Origin: Microbacterium sp. MYb62
GTDB lineage: Bacteria > Actinomycetota > Actinomycetes > Actinomycetales > Microbacteriaceae
Reading direction: 5' to 3'
Assembly: GCF_002979475.1 (NCBI RefSeq)
Contig: NZ_PCOY01000013.1
Span: 1-64,000 of the forward strand
DNA length: 64,000 nucleotides
The notes under the pieces are model-generated. The model ran no database searches, was not told the origin of the DNA, and saw nothing but the letters and a program-made list of their open reading frames with translations. Positions within the stretch are counted from its first letter, which is position 1. Every line of letters begins with the position of its first letter. Of this stretch, positions 9,413-19,407 are shown one piece after another. The translations under genes were made by a program, and so were the position numbers.

Positions 9413-9997
9413 GTGACCTCCTCTCTGCGCGTGCTCGGCATCGACCCCGGGCTCACCCGCTGCGGTGTCGGTGTCGTCGACGTCGACGGATCGCGCCGCG
9501 GATCGCTCGTGCACGTCGGGGTGATCCGATCATCGCCGGATGCGGAGATCGGTGAGCGCCTCGCGATCGTCGCCGCCGGGATCCGCGCCGTGATCGCCGA
9601 GCATCGTCCGGATGCGGTGGCCGTCGAGCGGGTGTTCGCGCAGCAGAACACGCACTCCGTCATGGGTACGGCGCAGGCCAGCGGAGTGGCGCTGCTGATC
9701 GCGTCGGAGTCCGGACTGCCCGCCGCCACGCACACCCCGAGCGAGGTCAAGGCCGCTGTCACGGGATACGGTGCGGCGGACAAGCGGCAGGTGCAGACGA
9801 TGATCGCTCGTATCCTGCGCCTGGATGCACTGCCCCAGCCCGCGGATGCGGCCGATGCCCTGGCGATCGCGCTGTGCCACGCCTGGCGCCGCGGTGGGGC
9901 ATCCTCTCCCGGACAGGGCGCGCTGACCCCCGCGCAGCGGGCGTGGGCCGATGCCGAGAAGCGTGTCGGTCGAACATACCTACGAGCGACGCCGTAG
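9413..9997 (+). CDS. ruvC: Crossover junction endodeoxyribonuclease RuvC
   Basis: Resolves Holliday junctions by paired nicks, working with RuvAB. 194 residues with the RNase H-like catalytic acids: Asp11 in GIDPGLTRCGVG, the Glu in VAVERVFAQQN, and the DxxD pair in PADAADALAIALCHAW. First gene of ruvC-ruvA-ruvB. Its TAG stop (9995-9997) lies inside the -10 hexamer of ruvA. Confidence 0.97.
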   Translation: MTSSLRVLGIDPGLTRCGVGVVDVDGSRRGSLVHVGVIRSSPDAEIGERLAIVAAGIRAVIAEHRPDAVAVERVFAQQNTHSVMGTAQASGVALLIASESGLPAATHTPSEVKAAVTGYGAADKRQVQTMIARILRLDALPQPADAADALAIALCHAWRRGGASSPGQGALTPAQRAWADAEKRVGRTYLRATP

Positions 9998-10006
9998 GCT
10001 GAGGGG
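9995..10006 (+). promoter_or_regulatory. Leaderless-type promoter of ruvA, sharing the ruvC stop codon
   Basis: TAGGCT at 9995-10000 (its first three bases are the ruvC stop), spacer gagggg of 6 nt, ATG at 10007. The spacer may also act as a weak ribosome site on read-through transcripts. Confidence 0.45.
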
Positions 10007-10627
10007 ATGATCTCCTCTCTGCACGGTGTCGTCCTGCATGCGACATCCGATCAGGTCGTCATCGACGTGGGCGGGGTCGGATTCGCCGTCGCCGTCCCCG
10101 CGGACGTCGCGCACACGGCCACCGTGGGGGAGCGGCTCTTGTTGCACACGAGTCTGATCGTCCGGGAGGACTCGCTGTCGCTGTTCGGCTTCGCCGATCG
10201 CGGTGAGTTGGAGATCTTCGGTCTGCTGATCAGCGTGACCGGCGTCGGCCCGAAGTCGGCACTGGGGGTGCTCTCGCATCTCACGGGCGATCAGATCGCC
10301 GAAGCCGTCACGGCAGAAGATGATGCCCCGTTCCGGCGGGTCTCCGGCATCGGCCCCAAGACCGCGAAGCTCATCGTGCTGCAGCTCGCCGGCAAGGTCC
10401 AGGCATTCGCCGCGCCGTCGAAACCGGCCGCAGCAGGGGGGACCGACATCGTGGCGCAGGTGGCCGCCGCGCTGGTCGGCCTCGGCTGGTCGGAGAAGGT
10501 CGCCGCCGAGGCCGCCGCCCAGACCGCAGCGGAGGCCACCGAGGCCGAGAGCGCGTCGGTCGCCTCGCTCCTGCGTCGTACCCTCGCCCTCCTCGGGCCG
10601 GCCCAGGGAGGCCAGGCGCGTGTCTGA
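10007..10627 (+). CDS. ruvA: Holliday junction branch-migration protein RuvA
   Basis: 206 residues, close to the usual ~200. Starts [20 protein letters not shown] (OB-fold domain I), carries the two helix-hairpin-helix DNA contacts of domain II ([17 protein letters not shown] and [17 protein letters not shown]) and a C-terminal domain III ([12 protein letters not shown]) that contacts RuvB. The last 8 bp overlap the start of ruvB. Confidence 0.97.
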   Translation: MISSLHGVVLHATSDQVVIDVGGVGFAVAVPADVAHTATVGERLLLHTSLIVREDSLSLFGFADRGELEIFGLLISVTGVGPKSALGVLSHLTGDQIAEAVTAEDDAPFRRVSGIGPKTAKLIVLQLAGKVQAFAAPSKPAAAGGTDIVAQVAAALVGLGWSEKVAAEAAAQTAAEATEAESASVASLLRRTLALLGPAQGGQARV

Positions 10628-11645
10628 TCCTCTCGACGCCAACGAGCCGTCCGACGAGACCGAGCTCGCGATCGAGGGCGCACTGCGCCCGACCAGTCTG
10701 GGGGAGTTCGTCGGACAGCAGAAGGTCCGAGGCCAGCTGCAGCTGCTCCTCGAGGCCGCCCGCATCCAGAGCCGTCCCGCAGACCACATCCTGCTGGCGG
10801 GGCCTCCGGGGCTCGGCAAGACGACACTCGCGATGATCGTGGCGCACGAGAGCGAGCGTCCGCTGCGGCTCTCGAGCGGCCCGGCGATCCAGCACGCCGG
10901 TGACCTCGCAGCTCTGCTGTCGAGTCTGGTTCCCGGCGAAGTGCTGTTCATCGACGAGATCCACCGCATGGCGCGCTCCGCAGAGGAGATGCTCTACCTC
11001 GCGATGGAGGACTACCGCATCGACATCATGGTCGGCAAGGGCGCCGGCGCCACGAGCATCCCGCTCGAACTCTCGCCGTTCACGCTGGTCGGTGCGACGA
11101 CCCGCTCCGGTCTGCTGCCGAATCCGTTGCGTGATCGCTTCGGCTTCACCGGACACCTGGAGTTCTATGAGGAGTCGGAGCTGGAGCAGGTGATCGCGCG
11201 ATCGGCAGCGGTCCTCGGTGTCGATCTGCCGACCGACTCGCTCTCCGAGATCGCCCGCCGTTCGCGGGGCACACCGCGTATCGCCAACCGCCTGCTCCGC
11301 CGGGTGCGCGACTACGCCCTGGTGCACACCGGGGGAGTGGCGACCATCCGTGAGGTACGTGCGGCGCTGGAGTTGTACGACGTCGATCCGATCGGCCTCG
11401 ACCGGCTCGACCGTGCCGTCCTCGAAGCCCTCGTCCGTCGCTTCCGCGGGGGTCCGGTCGGGCTCAGCACGCTCGCCGTGGCCGTCGGCGAGGAGGCGGA
11501 GACCGTGGAGAGCGTGGTGGAGCCGTACCTCGTGCGCATCGGCTTCCTCGGACGCACTCCCCGTGGTCGTGTGGCGATGCCGGAGGCGTACACGCATCTG
11601 GGCGTGGCGCATCCGGACGGGATGCTTAAGTTGGATGACCTATAA
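10620..11645 (+). CDS. ruvB: Holliday junction branch-migration DNA helicase RuvB
   Basis: AAA+ motor that pumps DNA through the RuvA-bound junction. 341 residues from a GTG at 10620 with gggagg (10606-10611) 8 nt upstream; a longer open frame reaches 10320 but overlaps ruvA entirely. Walker [12 protein letters not shown], Walker [10 protein letters not shown], sensor 1 GATTRSGLL, arginine finger in NPLRDRFGF, and a C-terminal winged helix ending [11 protein letters not shown]. The stop codon TAA lies inside the TATAAT before yajC. Confidence 0.97.
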   Translation: MSDPLDANEPSDETELAIEGALRPTSLGEFVGQQKVRGQLQLLLEAARIQSRPADHILLAGPPGLGKTTLAMIVAHESERPLRLSSGPAIQHAGDLAALLSSLVPGEVLFIDEIHRMARSAEEMLYLAMEDYRIDIMVGKGAGATSIPLELSPFTLVGATTRSGLLPNPLRDRFGFTGHLEFYEESELEQVIARSAAVLGVDLPTDSLSEIARRSRGTPRIANRLLRRVRDYALVHTGGVATIREVRAALELYDVDPIGLDRLDRAVLEALVRRFRGGPVGLSTLAVAVGEEAETVESVVEPYLVRIGFLGRTPRGRVAMPEAYTHLGVAHPDGMLKLDDL

Positions 11646-11646
11646 T
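11641..11646 (+). promoter_or_regulatory. -10 element for yajC-secDF, sharing the ruvB stop codon
   Basis: A perfect TATAAT at 11641-11646 contains the ruvB stop TAA (11643-11645). Transcription would start near 11653, giving a 65-nt leader. No -35 hexamer is evident at the expected distance. Confidence 0.5.
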
Positions 11647-11717
11647 CACTGAAGACTTCCCGGTTACCTTCGCGCGCCCAAAGGCTGGAGCGTGCACCTG
11701 AGAAAGGCGCTTCCCCC

Positions 11718-12122
11718 ATGCCCATGGAATTCCTGCTCTTCGGCCTTCTTGCCGTCCTCCTCGTCTTCATGATCTTCAACACGCGCAAGCGCACGAAGCA
11801 GATGAAGGCAGACCAGGAGGAGAAGGCGACCAAGACCGTTCCCGGTGCGAAGGTGCTCCTGCAGGGTGGCATCTACGGGACGATCGTCGCGTACGACCCG
11901 GATGACCTCGACACGCCGGCGCTCGTCGAGATCGCTCCCGGCACCATCATCGACGTCCACAGCCAGGCCATCCTGCGCGTCGTCGAGCCCAAGGACGCCG
12001 TCGTCGACGTGCCGGCCGACGAGGTCGTCGAGGAGCAGGTCGCCGACGAGTCGATCGCTCCGGCCGTCGAGACCCCCGAGGAGACCCGCGCCCGTCTCGA
12101 GCGCGACGCCGACGACAAGTAA
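11718..12122 (+). CDS. yajC: Preprotein translocase subunit YajC
   Basis: 134 residues with one N-terminal membrane segment (FLLFGLLAVLLVFMIF, about residues 5-20), a basic stretch NTRKRTKQ, and the conserved soluble core VLLQGGIYGTIVAYD. Associates with SecDF to support protein export. The tail after residue ~95 is acidic and low-complexity, as often in actinobacterial YajC. Leads the yajC-secD-secF operon. Confidence 0.93.
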   Translation: MPMEFLLFGLLAVLLVFMIFNTRKRTKQMKADQEEKATKTVPGAKVLLQGGIYGTIVAYDPDDLDTPALVEIAPGTIIDVHSQAILRVVEPKDAVVDVPADEVVEEQVADESIAPAVETPEETRARLERDADDK

Positions 12123-12177
12123 GTCCGAGGCCGACGCGGCCCCTCGGATCTCCGTTCTTCCAGAAAGCTGAACACAC

Positions 12178-13926
12178 GTGGCTTCATCCTCTCCCGTCCG
12201 TCACGCCTGGCGGGTCCTTCTCGGCCTGCTCCTCGTGACAGGCGTACTCTTCGGCATCAACGCGCTGGGCGTGTACGTCTTCAAGGACAGCAACGGGGAG
12301 GCTGCGAGCTCGTGGTCACCCGAGCTGGCGCTCGACCTGCAGGGCGGTACGCAGATCGTCCTGAGTGCGGAGACCGAGGATGGCGCTGCCCCCTCGTCCG
12401 AGCAGCTCGATCAGGCCGCGGCGATCATCCGCCAGCGCGTGGACGCCTCGGGCGTCGCGGAAGCGGACATCACCACGGAGGGCGGCCAGAACATCGTCGT
12501 CCAGATCCCCGGTGAGGCGGACGCGCAGACGCGAGAGCGGATCCAGTCGAGCGCTCAGCTCGAGTTCCGTCCCGTGCTGTACACGACGGCCGCGACCAAC
12601 GAGTTCGTCGGCGAGGACGGGAACTCCACGCCGTTCCCGAGTCCGGACCCGGGCCTGAACTCGACGCCGACGGCGACGCCGACCGACGCGAGCGACCTCT
12701 CCTGGGTCACGGACAAGCTCGGCGCGGAGTTCCAGGCATATGACTGTGCGAACCCCGACAACGAAGCGGCGAAGGCTCCGAAGGACCAGCCGCTCATCGC
12801 CTGCTCGGCCGACGGGAGCGCGAAGTACATCCTCGGTCCGGCAGAGCTCGACGGCACGGCCATCACGGATGCCTCGGCCGGTCGCGACCCGAAGACGGGC
12901 GCCTGGCTCGTGCAGCTCACCATGAACGCCGATGGCGCAGACGCGTTCGGCAAGGTCAGCACGCGTCTGAACCAGAACCGCATCGACGGTCTCTCGCCGC
13001 GTGATCAGTTCGCCTTCGTCCTCGACGGCAACGTCATCAGCGCCCCGAAGATGAACGGGCAGATCCTCGACGGCCGCCCGAGCATCTCGGGCAGTTTCAC
13101 GCAGGAGACCGCGACGACGCTCGCCGATCAGCTGAAGTTCGGTGCACTCCCGCTCAGCTTCACGGTCCAGAGCTCCGACACCATCTCGGCGACCCTCGGC
13201 ACCCAGCAGCTGCAGATCGGTCTGATCGCCGGACTCATCGGTCTCGCGCTCGTGGCGATCTACTCACTGATCGTCTATCGAGCGCTCGGATCCGTGATCA
13301 TCGCATCGATCGCGGTGATGGCGATCCTGACCTACATCATCATCTGCATCCTGGCCTGGCGCATCGGTTTCCGCCTCTCGCTCGCCGGTGTCGCGGGTCT
13401 GATCGTCTCCATCGGCTTCACCGCCGACTCGTTCATCGTCTACTTCGAACGAATACGAGACGAGCTCCGCGACGGCAAGTCGATCACCGCGGCGGTGGAA
13501 GACGGGTGGGGCCGCGCGAAGCGCACGATCTACATCTCGAAGTCGATCAACATCCTGGCCGCGCTGGTGCTCTACATCCTGGCCGACGCCACGGTGAAGG
13601 GCTTCGCGTTCACCCTCGGTCTCACGACACTCATCGACGTGTTCATCTTCGTGATCTTCACGCATCCGGTGATGCAGCTGCTCGCACGGACACGGTTCTT
13701 CGGCGGCGGTCACAAGCTCTCCGGTCTCGATCCCGAGGCCCTCGGCGCCGTGTATCGCAGCAGGTCGCAGTACCGGGAAGTGGCCACGGCGTCGGCAGGG
13801 CGAGGCGCGAAGGTCGCCCGCTCCCGCGGCGAGGCCGATCGTCGACAGACCATCGCCGAACGCAAGCGCGCCGAGGCCCTCGCGGGCGATAAACCCACCA
13901 ACGCCGGAAGTGAGGGAGACGCCTGA
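12178..13926 (+). CDS. secD: Protein translocase subunit SecD
   Basis: Proton-driven RND-type accessory of the Sec channel. 582 residues: first membrane helix at about 10-30, periplasmic P1 region with ALDLQGGTQIVL, and a cluster of five C-terminal helices beginning LQIGLIAGLIGLALVAIYS. The conserved SLAGVAGLIVSIGFTADSF carries the helix-4 acidic residue. The extracytoplasmic part holds a low-complexity insert near residues 140-175 rich in S, T, P and N (NSTPTATPTDASD). GTG start; only a weak ribosome site is seen. Confidence 0.95.
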   Translation: MASSSPVRHAWRVLLGLLLVTGVLFGINALGVYVFKDSNGEAASSWSPELALDLQGGTQIVLSAETEDGAAPSSEQLDQAAAIIRQRVDASGVAEADITTEGGQNIVVQIPGEADAQTRERIQSSAQLEFRPVLYTTAATNEFVGEDGNSTPFPSPDPGLNSTPTATPTDASDLSWVTDKLGAEFQAYDCANPDNEAAKAPKDQPLIACSADGSAKYILGPAELDGTAITDASAGRDPKTGAWLVQLTMNADGADAFGKVSTRLNQNRIDGLSPRDQFAFVLDGNVISAPKMNGQILDGRPSISGSFTQETATTLADQLKFGALPLSFTVQSSDTISATLGTQQLQIGLIAGLIGLALVAIYSLIVYRALGSVIIASIAVMAILTYIIICILAWRIGFRLSLAGVAGLIVSIGFTADSFIVYFERIRDELRDGKSITAAVEDGWGRAKRTIYISKSINILAALVLYILADATVKGFAFTLGLTTLIDVFIFVIFTHPVMQLLARTRFFGGGHKLSGLDPEALGAVYRSRSQYREVATASAGRGAKVARSRGEADRRQTIAERKRAEALAGDKPTNAGSEGDA

Positions 13927-14915
13927 TGCCTTCCATGAATGAGTTCGGCAACAACCTCTACTCGGGGAAGACCTCCTTCCCGTTCGTCGGCAAGCGTCGC
14001 CTCTGGTTCATCATCGCGATCGCGCTCGTCGTCGGCTCCGCCCTCGTCCCGCTCATCCGTCCGATCCAGTTCTCGATCGAGTTCACGGGTGGGTCGCAGT
14101 TCACCGTGCAGGCGCCGGACAGCGTCGAGCAGGACACCGCGACAACGGCCGTGCAGTCCGTCGTCCCCGGAGCTGCGACCAAGGTGGTCGTCGTCAACGG
14201 CACGGACATCCGCGTCCAGACCGACCAGATGAGCGCTGCGGAGACCCAGGAGGTCGGCGAGGCGCTCGCGACGGCCTACGGCGTGGAGCCGTCCGCCGTC
14301 ACCTCGTCGTTCATCGGCCCGGCCTGGGGGGAGAACGTCACGAAGCAGTCGCTGTGGGGTCTGGCGATCTTCCTGGCGCTGACCTTCCTGATCCTGGCGA
14401 TCTACTTCCGTACGTGGAAGATGTCGGCCGCTGCCATCATCGGTCTGCTCGACGTGCTCGTGATCACGGTCGGCGTCTACGCCCTGGCCGGCTTCGAGAT
14501 CTCGCCGGCGGCGGTGATCGGCTTCCTGACGATCCTCGCGTACTCGCTGTACGACACCACGGTCGTGTTCGACAAGATCCGTGAGAACACCACGGAGGAC
14601 GGGGAGAAGTCCGCCCGCTTGTTCGGGGAATCGGTGAATCTCGCCGTGAACCAGACCCTCGTGCGTTCCATCAACACGTCCGTCGTCGCGGCGCTGCCGG
14701 TCGGCGCGGTCCTCTTCATCGGCGCCTTCTGGCTCGGTGCGGAGTCGCTCACCGACATCTCGCTGTCGATCTTCGTCGGCATCCTGGTGGCGACCTACTC
14801 GACGCTCTTCGTGGCTGCCCCGCTCTACTCGCTGTTCCGCGAGAACGAGCCGCAGCTCAAGGCTCGCGACGCCCGCATCCGCGAGGCTCGCAGCAAGGCG
14901 TCCGTCGAGGTCTGA
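13926..14915 (+). CDS. secF: Protein translocase subunit SecF
   Basis: 329 residues, partner of SecD; start ATG shares one base with the secD stop (TGATG). First helix LWFIIAIALVVGSALVPLI, then IEFTGGSQFTV (the FTGG motif), periplasmic domain, and the C-terminal five-helix block with FLTILAYSLYDTTVVFDKIREN. Size and motifs are typical. Confidence 0.96.
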   Translation: MPSMNEFGNNLYSGKTSFPFVGKRRLWFIIAIALVVGSALVPLIRPIQFSIEFTGGSQFTVQAPDSVEQDTATTAVQSVVPGAATKVVVVNGTDIRVQTDQMSAAETQEVGEALATAYGVEPSAVTSSFIGPAWGENVTKQSLWGLAIFLALTFLILAIYFRTWKMSAAAIIGLLDVLVITVGVYALAGFEISPAAVIGFLTILAYSLYDTTVVFDKIRENTTEDGEKSARLFGESVNLAVNQTLVRSINTSVVAALPVGAVLFIGAFWLGAESLTDISLSIFVGILVATYSTLFVAAPLYSLFRENEPQLKARDARIREARSKASVEV

Positions 14916-14954
14916 TCGGTCTCCTCAGCGGGAGCTGCTCCCGCACAGCACGCG

Positions 14955-14960
14955 TAGGAT
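14955..14960 (+). promoter_or_regulatory. -10 element of rel
   Basis: TAGGAT at 14955-14960, followed by ggaggt at 14971-14976 and the ATG at 14983. The short leader (about 16 nt) still includes the ribosome site. Confidence 0.45.
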
Positions 14961-14982
14961 GAACTGATCGGGAGGTGAGTTG

Positions 14983-17235
14983 ATGGCGGAACCGCAGACG
15001 TCATCGCAGGGCTCGAGTCTGCGACGACTGGTTCCCCGCATCTTCTCCCGCGCCTCCAGGATCAACGACCTCGACAACCTGATCCGGACGGTGCGCGCGA
15101 ACCACCCCAAGGGTGACTTCTCCGTCATCGAGCGGGCCTACGCGGTCGCCAAGGAGAAGCACGAGGGGCAGAAGCGTCAGAGCGGTGAGCCCTACATCAC
15201 GCACCCGCTCGCGGTCGCGCAGATCCTCGCCGAGCTCGGGCTCGGGCCGCGCGCGATCGCGGCCGCTCTGCTGCACGACACGGTCGAGGACACCGGCTAC
15301 GCGCTGACCGACCTCACGGCCGAGTTCGGCGACGAGGTCGCGATGCTGGTCGACGGTGTGACCAAGCTCGACAAGGTCAAGTACGGCGAGAGCGCGCAGG
15401 CCGAGACGGTTCGCAAGATGATCGTCGCGATGTCGAAGGACATCCGAGTACTGCTCATCAAACTCGCCGACCGCCTGCACAACGCCCGCACCTGGGGCTT
15501 CGTACCTCCGGAGAAAGCTGCCAAGAAGGCCAAGGAGACCCTGGAGATCTATGCGCCGCTGGCGAATCGCCTCGGTATCCAGGCCATCAAGTCGGAGCTC
15601 GAAGATCTCTCCTTCGCGGTGCTGCATCCCAAGATCTACAACGAGATCCACAGCCTCATCGCGCAGCGCACCCCGCAGCGTGAGAAGTATCTGAATCAGG
15701 TCGTCGAGGAGATCGACGAAGATCTCCGTGATCTCCGCATCCGCGGCAAGGTCGTCGGCCGACCGAAGCAGCTCTACTCGGTGTACCAGAAGATGGTCAT
15801 CAGGGGTCGCGAGTTCGATGACATCTACGATCTGATCGGCATCCGCGTCCTCGTCGCCTCCGTGCGCGACTGCTATGCCGTCCTCGGTGCGATCCACGCA
15901 CGGTGGACCCCGCTGCCCGGCCGGTTCAAGGACTACATCGCCACGCCCAAGTTCAACCTCTACCAGTCACTGCACACCACGGTGATCGGCCCCGCGGGCC
16001 GGACGGTCGAGATCCAGATCCGCACCCACGAGATGCACCAGCAGGCCGAGTACGGCGTCGCGGCGCACTGGATGTACAAGGAGCGGATGAACGGTGGGGG
16101 GAAGACCGAGGTCCGCGCCTCCGACACCGACATGGCGTGGCTCGCGCACATCTCCGATTGGCAGGCCGAGACCGCCGATCCCGGCGAGTTCCTCGAGTCG
16201 CTCCGGTTCGAGATCGGCGCGAAGGAGGTCTACGTCTTCACCCCGAAGGGGCGCGTGATCGGACTCCCCTCCGGCGCGACCCCGGTCGACTTCGCCTACG
16301 CCGTGCACACCGAGATCGGCCACCGCACGATGGGCGCCAAGGTCAACGGGCGACTGGTGCCGCTGGAGTCGGAGCTCAAGAGCGGTGACGTCGTCGAGGT
16401 GTTCACCTCGAAGAACCCCGATGCCGGCCCCAGCCAGGACTGGCTCGGCTTCGTCGCGAGCACGCGCGCCCGCAACAAGATCCGCGGATGGTTCACGAAG
16501 GAGCGCCGCGAGGAGGCCATCGAGCAGGGCAAGGAGGCCATCGCCCGTGCGATGCGTCGACAGAACCTGCCGCTGCAGCGTCTGATGAGCCATGACTCGT
16601 TCACGGAAGTGGCACGGGGCATGCACTACGAAGACGTCTCCGCGCTCTACGCTGCCGTCGGCGAGGGGCATGTCTCGACGCAGTCGGTGCTGGAGAAGGT
16701 CACGGCCCTGGTCGCGGCGAACGATCCGACGACGGGTGCGATCGATCTCCCCGGCAGCGTTCCGAGCCGCGAACCGCGATCCGGAGACTCGGGGGTGCTC
16801 GTACGCGGCGCCAACGACATCCTGGTCAAGCTCGCGAAGTGCTGCACGCCTGTCCCCGGAGATCAGATCGTCGGGTTCGTCACCCGAGGCAGCGGTGTCT
16901 CCGTCCACCGCGCGGACTGCGTGAACGTGAAGGCGCTGGGTGCCGAGCAGGACCGATTCGTCGAGGTGTCATGGGCGCCGACCACGAAGAGCGTGTTCCG
17001 CGTGCAGATCCAGGTCGAGGCGCTCGACCGCTCCGGACTGCTCTCCGACGTCACGCGGGTGCTGAGCGAACACCACGTCAACATCCTCTCGGCCACGGTC
17101 ACGACGACCGACGAGCGGCTGGCTCTCAGCCGGTTCGTGTTCGAGATGGGCGACGCCGTGCACCTGGATCGCGTGCTCAACGCGGTGCGCAGGATCGATG
17201 CGGTCTACGACGTCTACCGGGTCACCTCTTCCTGA
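14983..17235 (+). CDS. rel: Bifunctional (p)ppGpp synthetase/hydrolase Rel
   Basis: Makes and degrades the stringent-response alarmone. 750 residues from the ATG at 14983, 6 nt after ggaggt; a TTG at 14980 is possible but less likely. HD hydrolase domain intact ([10 protein letters not shown], His98-Asp99 in [18 protein letters not shown]). The synthetase domain has [10 protein letters not shown], the form found in bifunctional enzymes, and [23 protein letters not shown] domain near [20 protein letters not shown], then CCTPVPGD and a C-terminal ACT domain. Single long RSH of the actinobacterial type. Its end overlaps the convergent gene by 14 bp. Confidence 0.97.
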   Translation: MAEPQTSSQGSSLRRLVPRIFSRASRINDLDNLIRTVRANHPKGDFSVIERAYAVAKEKHEGQKRQSGEPYITHPLAVAQILAELGLGPRAIAAALLHDTVEDTGYALTDLTAEFGDEVAMLVDGVTKLDKVKYGESAQAETVRKMIVAMSKDIRVLLIKLADRLHNARTWGFVPPEKAAKKAKETLEIYAPLANRLGIQAIKSELEDLSFAVLHPKIYNEIHSLIAQRTPQREKYLNQVVEEIDEDLRDLRIRGKVVGRPKQLYSVYQKMVIRGREFDDIYDLIGIRVLVASVRDCYAVLGAIHARWTPLPGRFKDYIATPKFNLYQSLHTTVIGPAGRTVEIQIRTHEMHQQAEYGVAAHWMYKERMNGGGKTEVRASDTDMAWLAHISDWQAETADPGEFLESLRFEIGAKEVYVFTPKGRVIGLPSGATPVDFAYAVHTEIGHRTMGAKVNGRLVPLESELKSGDVVEVFTSKNPDAGPSQDWLGFVASTRARNKIRGWFTKERREEAIEQGKEAIARAMRRQNLPLQRLMSHDSFTEVARGMHYEDVSALYAAVGEGHVSTQSVLEKVTALVAANDPTTGAIDLPGSVPSREPRSGDSGVLVRGANDILVKLAKCCTPVPGDQIVGFVTRGSGVSVHRADCVNVKALGAEQDRFVEVSWAPTTKSVFRVQIQVEALDRSGLLSDVTRVLSEHHVNILSATVTTTDERLALSRFVFEMGDAVHLDRVLNAVRRIDAVYDVYRVTSS

Positions 17236-17773
17236 GGGCGAGCCGCTCCAGCACGGCCGTTCCGGCACGACTCCCCGGGACACGACTCATGCCGCGCAAG
17301 GTTTCTCCCGCGGCCTCCGGGGCGTCGGGGAAGACCTCGGCCAGACGGTCCATCCACGTCAGCACACGCGGATCACGATGCACCGCCGTCGCAAGATCGA
17401 GCATCGTCCGCACCGGGGTCGAGACCGGGATCCCACCGATCAGCAGGACGTCGGATGGCGGAACCACCGTGTCGTGGAAGACGAGCCGTGCGCTGGTGAC
17501 GGCTCTGATGCGTCGCTCGACGCAGCGCTTCAGATGGTGCACGCCGGGTGGAGAATCACCGGCACCATGGATCCAGGCGGCGGTCGGACCCGAAGCCGCG
17601 GTGCCCGGCTGCACGAGCGACGCGATCGCACTCGCCCTGACATCCGGGCCCTCGAAGAGGTCCGCGGGAACGTAGGCATCGCCCACTTCGACCACATGTC
17701 CGTCGATCCTCGCGGCGCTCAGCTCCGACAGACTCAGCCGTTCACCGGGCACATACAGAAAAGCGGGGTGCAT
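17222..17773 (-). CDS. AbiEi-like antitoxin-family protein, no partner toxin
   Basis: 183 residues from the ATG at 17773 (a GTG lies one codon before). The segment [15 protein letters not shown] followed by [16 protein letters not shown] resembles the actinobacterial proteins annotated as type IV AbiEi antitoxins or 'transcriptional regulator, AbiEi domain'. No AbiEii nucleotidyltransferase toxin lies beside it: the neighbours are rel and a DUF349 gene. Function unknown; may be an orphan regulator. A -10-like CAGACT sits 6 nt before the ATG. Confidence 0.5.
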   Translation of the reverse strand: MHPAFLYVPGERLSLSELSAARIDGHVVEVGDAYVPADLFEGPDVRASAIASLVQPGTAASGPTAAWIHGAGDSPPGVHHLKRCVERRIRAVTSARLVFHDTVVPPSDVLLIGGIPVSTPVRTMLDLATAVHRDPRVLTWMDRLAEVFPDAPEAAGETLRGMSRVPGSRAGTAVLERLALRKR

Positions 17774-17785
17774 CACGCCAGTCTG
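17774..17785 (-). promoter_or_regulatory. Leaderless-type promoter of the AbiEi-like gene
   Basis: On the minus strand CAGACT (complement of 17780-17785), spacer ggcgtg of 6 nt, ATG at 17773. The first base deviates from TANNNT. Confidence 0.35.
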
Positions 17786-17837
17786 GCGCAGCGCACCCCG
17801 CGTCTTCCGTGGTCGCGGGTGACCTGTGGAGAACGGA

Positions 17838-19193
17838 TCAGCCGCCGAGCGCGTTCAGCCACGCGCGGCGAGCCTCGAGCGCGTCCGCGGCTTCCTTCGC
17901 GGCCTTCTTGTCGCCGGTCTTCTCGGCAGCGGCGACCTCGGCTTCGAGCTTCTCGATGGCCTCGAGAAGCTGCGAGCTCATGTCGTTCGCGCGTGCCTTC
18001 GTCTCCGGGTTGTTCTTCTTCCAGTCGACGTCCTCGCGGCCCTTCACACCCTGTTCGATCGCGCGGAGCTTGTCGTCGAGCGCACGCTCCTTCTCGCGGG
18101 GGAAGATACGGCCGATCTCGTCCCACTGGCGCTGGATGTGCGTGAGGAGGGCGCGGGCGCGCTTGATGTTGGACTCGTCGGCGACAGCCTTGGCCTCCTC
18201 GAGCAGAGCCTGGCGCGCCTCGATCTTCGGGGCGGAGTCCGCTTCCTCGGCGGCCGCCTGCTCGGCGCGGGCGGCATAGAGGGCATCACCGGCGGCCTTG
18301 AAGCGCGCCCACAGGGCGTCGTCGGCCTTGCGCCCGGCACGTCCGGAAGCCTTCCACTCGTCGAGCAGGTTGCGGTACGCCGGGATGCCGTCGATGCCGC
18401 GCGGAGCGAGAGCCTCGGCGCGCTCGACCAGGCGCGACTTGGCGTCGCGTGCAGCCTTGTGCGCGTCGTCGAGCTCGGAGTAGAAGGCGCGGCGCTGCTT
18501 GTCGACGATGGCGCGCGCGTCCCGGAATCGCTTCCAGAGCTGCTGCGAGATCCCCTTCGACAGCCGCGGGCCGTTCTGCTGCTGCGCCTGCCAGGCGTCG
18601 AACAGCTCGCCCAGCTCGGCGGTGACCTGCTTCCACTGCACCTTGCTGAGGTCGCGCGCGGCGATGGCCTCGGCGCGTTCGACGAGGGCGGTGCGCTCGG
18701 CGATCGCCTGGTCGACGAGCTCCTTGGCCTGCTGCGCTTCTTGCTCGGTCGCCTCGGACAGCGACGATGTCAGTGTGTTCAGCCTGTCGCGCAGACCGGC
18801 GAGGTCACCCACGGCGGCGGCATCCGTCGCCTCCTCGATCAGGTGACCGGCCTGCTTGGCGAGGTCGCTCGCAGACGCTCCGCCGGCCTGCTGCCGCTGC
18901 TCGAGGGCATGCACCTTGAAGGCGATGTCATCGAACTTGCGGACGAAGTAGGCGAGGGCCTCCTCGGACGTGCCGTCGGGGTACTGGCCGACGACGCGCC
19001 AGGCGTCGCCCTCCTTGACCTCGACAGTGCCGTCTTCGGACACGCGACCCCATTCGGCGGATGTCGAAGACGCGGCCGGTACCGGCGCGACAGGTGCAGT
19101 GGCGGCGGCCGGCGTCGGCGCCTTTCGCGGCATCGGCACCGCGGGGGGTCCGGGGATGGGGGGAGTCGGCTTCGTGGGCTCGTTGGCAGACAC
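17838..19193 (-). CDS. DUF349 domain-containing coiled-coil protein
   Basis: 451 residues, GTG start with aaggaga (complement of 19199-19205) 5 nt upstream. A Pro/Ala-rich N terminus (residues 1-45) is followed by a short domain (WGRVSEDGTVEVKEG) and then three to four DUF349 repeats, long charged helices with recurring W-K/R-x-A patterns (KVQWKQVTAELGELFDAWQA, LLDEWKASGRAGRKADDALW, IQRQWDEIGRIFPREKER). No enzymatic motif. Similar proteins are conserved in actinobacteria; role unknown. Confidence 0.85.
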   Translation of the reverse strand: MSANEPTKPTPPIPGPPAVPMPRKAPTPAAATAPVAPVPAASSTSAEWGRVSEDGTVEVKEGDAWRVVGQYPDGTSEEALAYFVRKFDDIAFKVHALEQRQQAGGASASDLAKQAGHLIEEATDAAAVGDLAGLRDRLNTLTSSLSEATEQEAQQAKELVDQAIAERTALVERAEAIAARDLSKVQWKQVTAELGELFDAWQAQQQNGPRLSKGISQQLWKRFRDARAIVDKQRRAFYSELDDAHKAARDAKSRLVERAEALAPRGIDGIPAYRNLLDEWKASGRAGRKADDALWARFKAAGDALYAARAEQAAAEEADSAPKIEARQALLEEAKAVADESNIKRARALLTHIQRQWDEIGRIFPREKERALDDKLRAIEQGVKGREDVDWKKNNPETKARANDMSSQLLEAIEKLEAEVAAAEKTGDKKAAKEAADALEARRAWLNALGG

Positions 19194-19243
19194 GTGATTC
19201 TCCTTGCGCGGTCGGGCCGCGGGAGGCGGAAAGGACGAGGCTC

Positions 19244-19249
19244 AGCCTA
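19244..19249 (-). promoter_or_regulatory. -10 element of the DUF349 gene
   Basis: TAGGCT on the minus strand (complement of 19244-19249), predicting a start near 19237 and a leader of about 44 nt. Confidence 0.4.
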
Positions 19250-19364
19250 GTACGCCCGAGCACCACGGGTGAGGCCCGGCCTCACCGGTGATCGTTACCT
19301 TTTCGTGAGGAGAACTTTCGATGGAGGGAACACTCCTCGTCATCTCCGGGAAACACGATCCTCC

Positions 19365-19370
19365 TATCGT
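19365..19370 (+). promoter_or_regulatory. -10 element of the flavoprotein gene
   Basis: TATCGT at 19365-19370 predicts a start near 19377, downstream of the alternative ATG at 19321, which favours the ATG at 19408 as the real start. Confidence 0.35.
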
Positions 19371-19407
19371 CGCGAGCACGACAGTCCTTCCGGTCGACAG
19401 GAGCAGC

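Noticed and set aside
19281..19330. Possible GlnR box upstream of the NirB-like gene
   Set aside because: A GTTAC half-site is present, but the second half does not fit GAAAC at the required distance, so the match is not better than chance.
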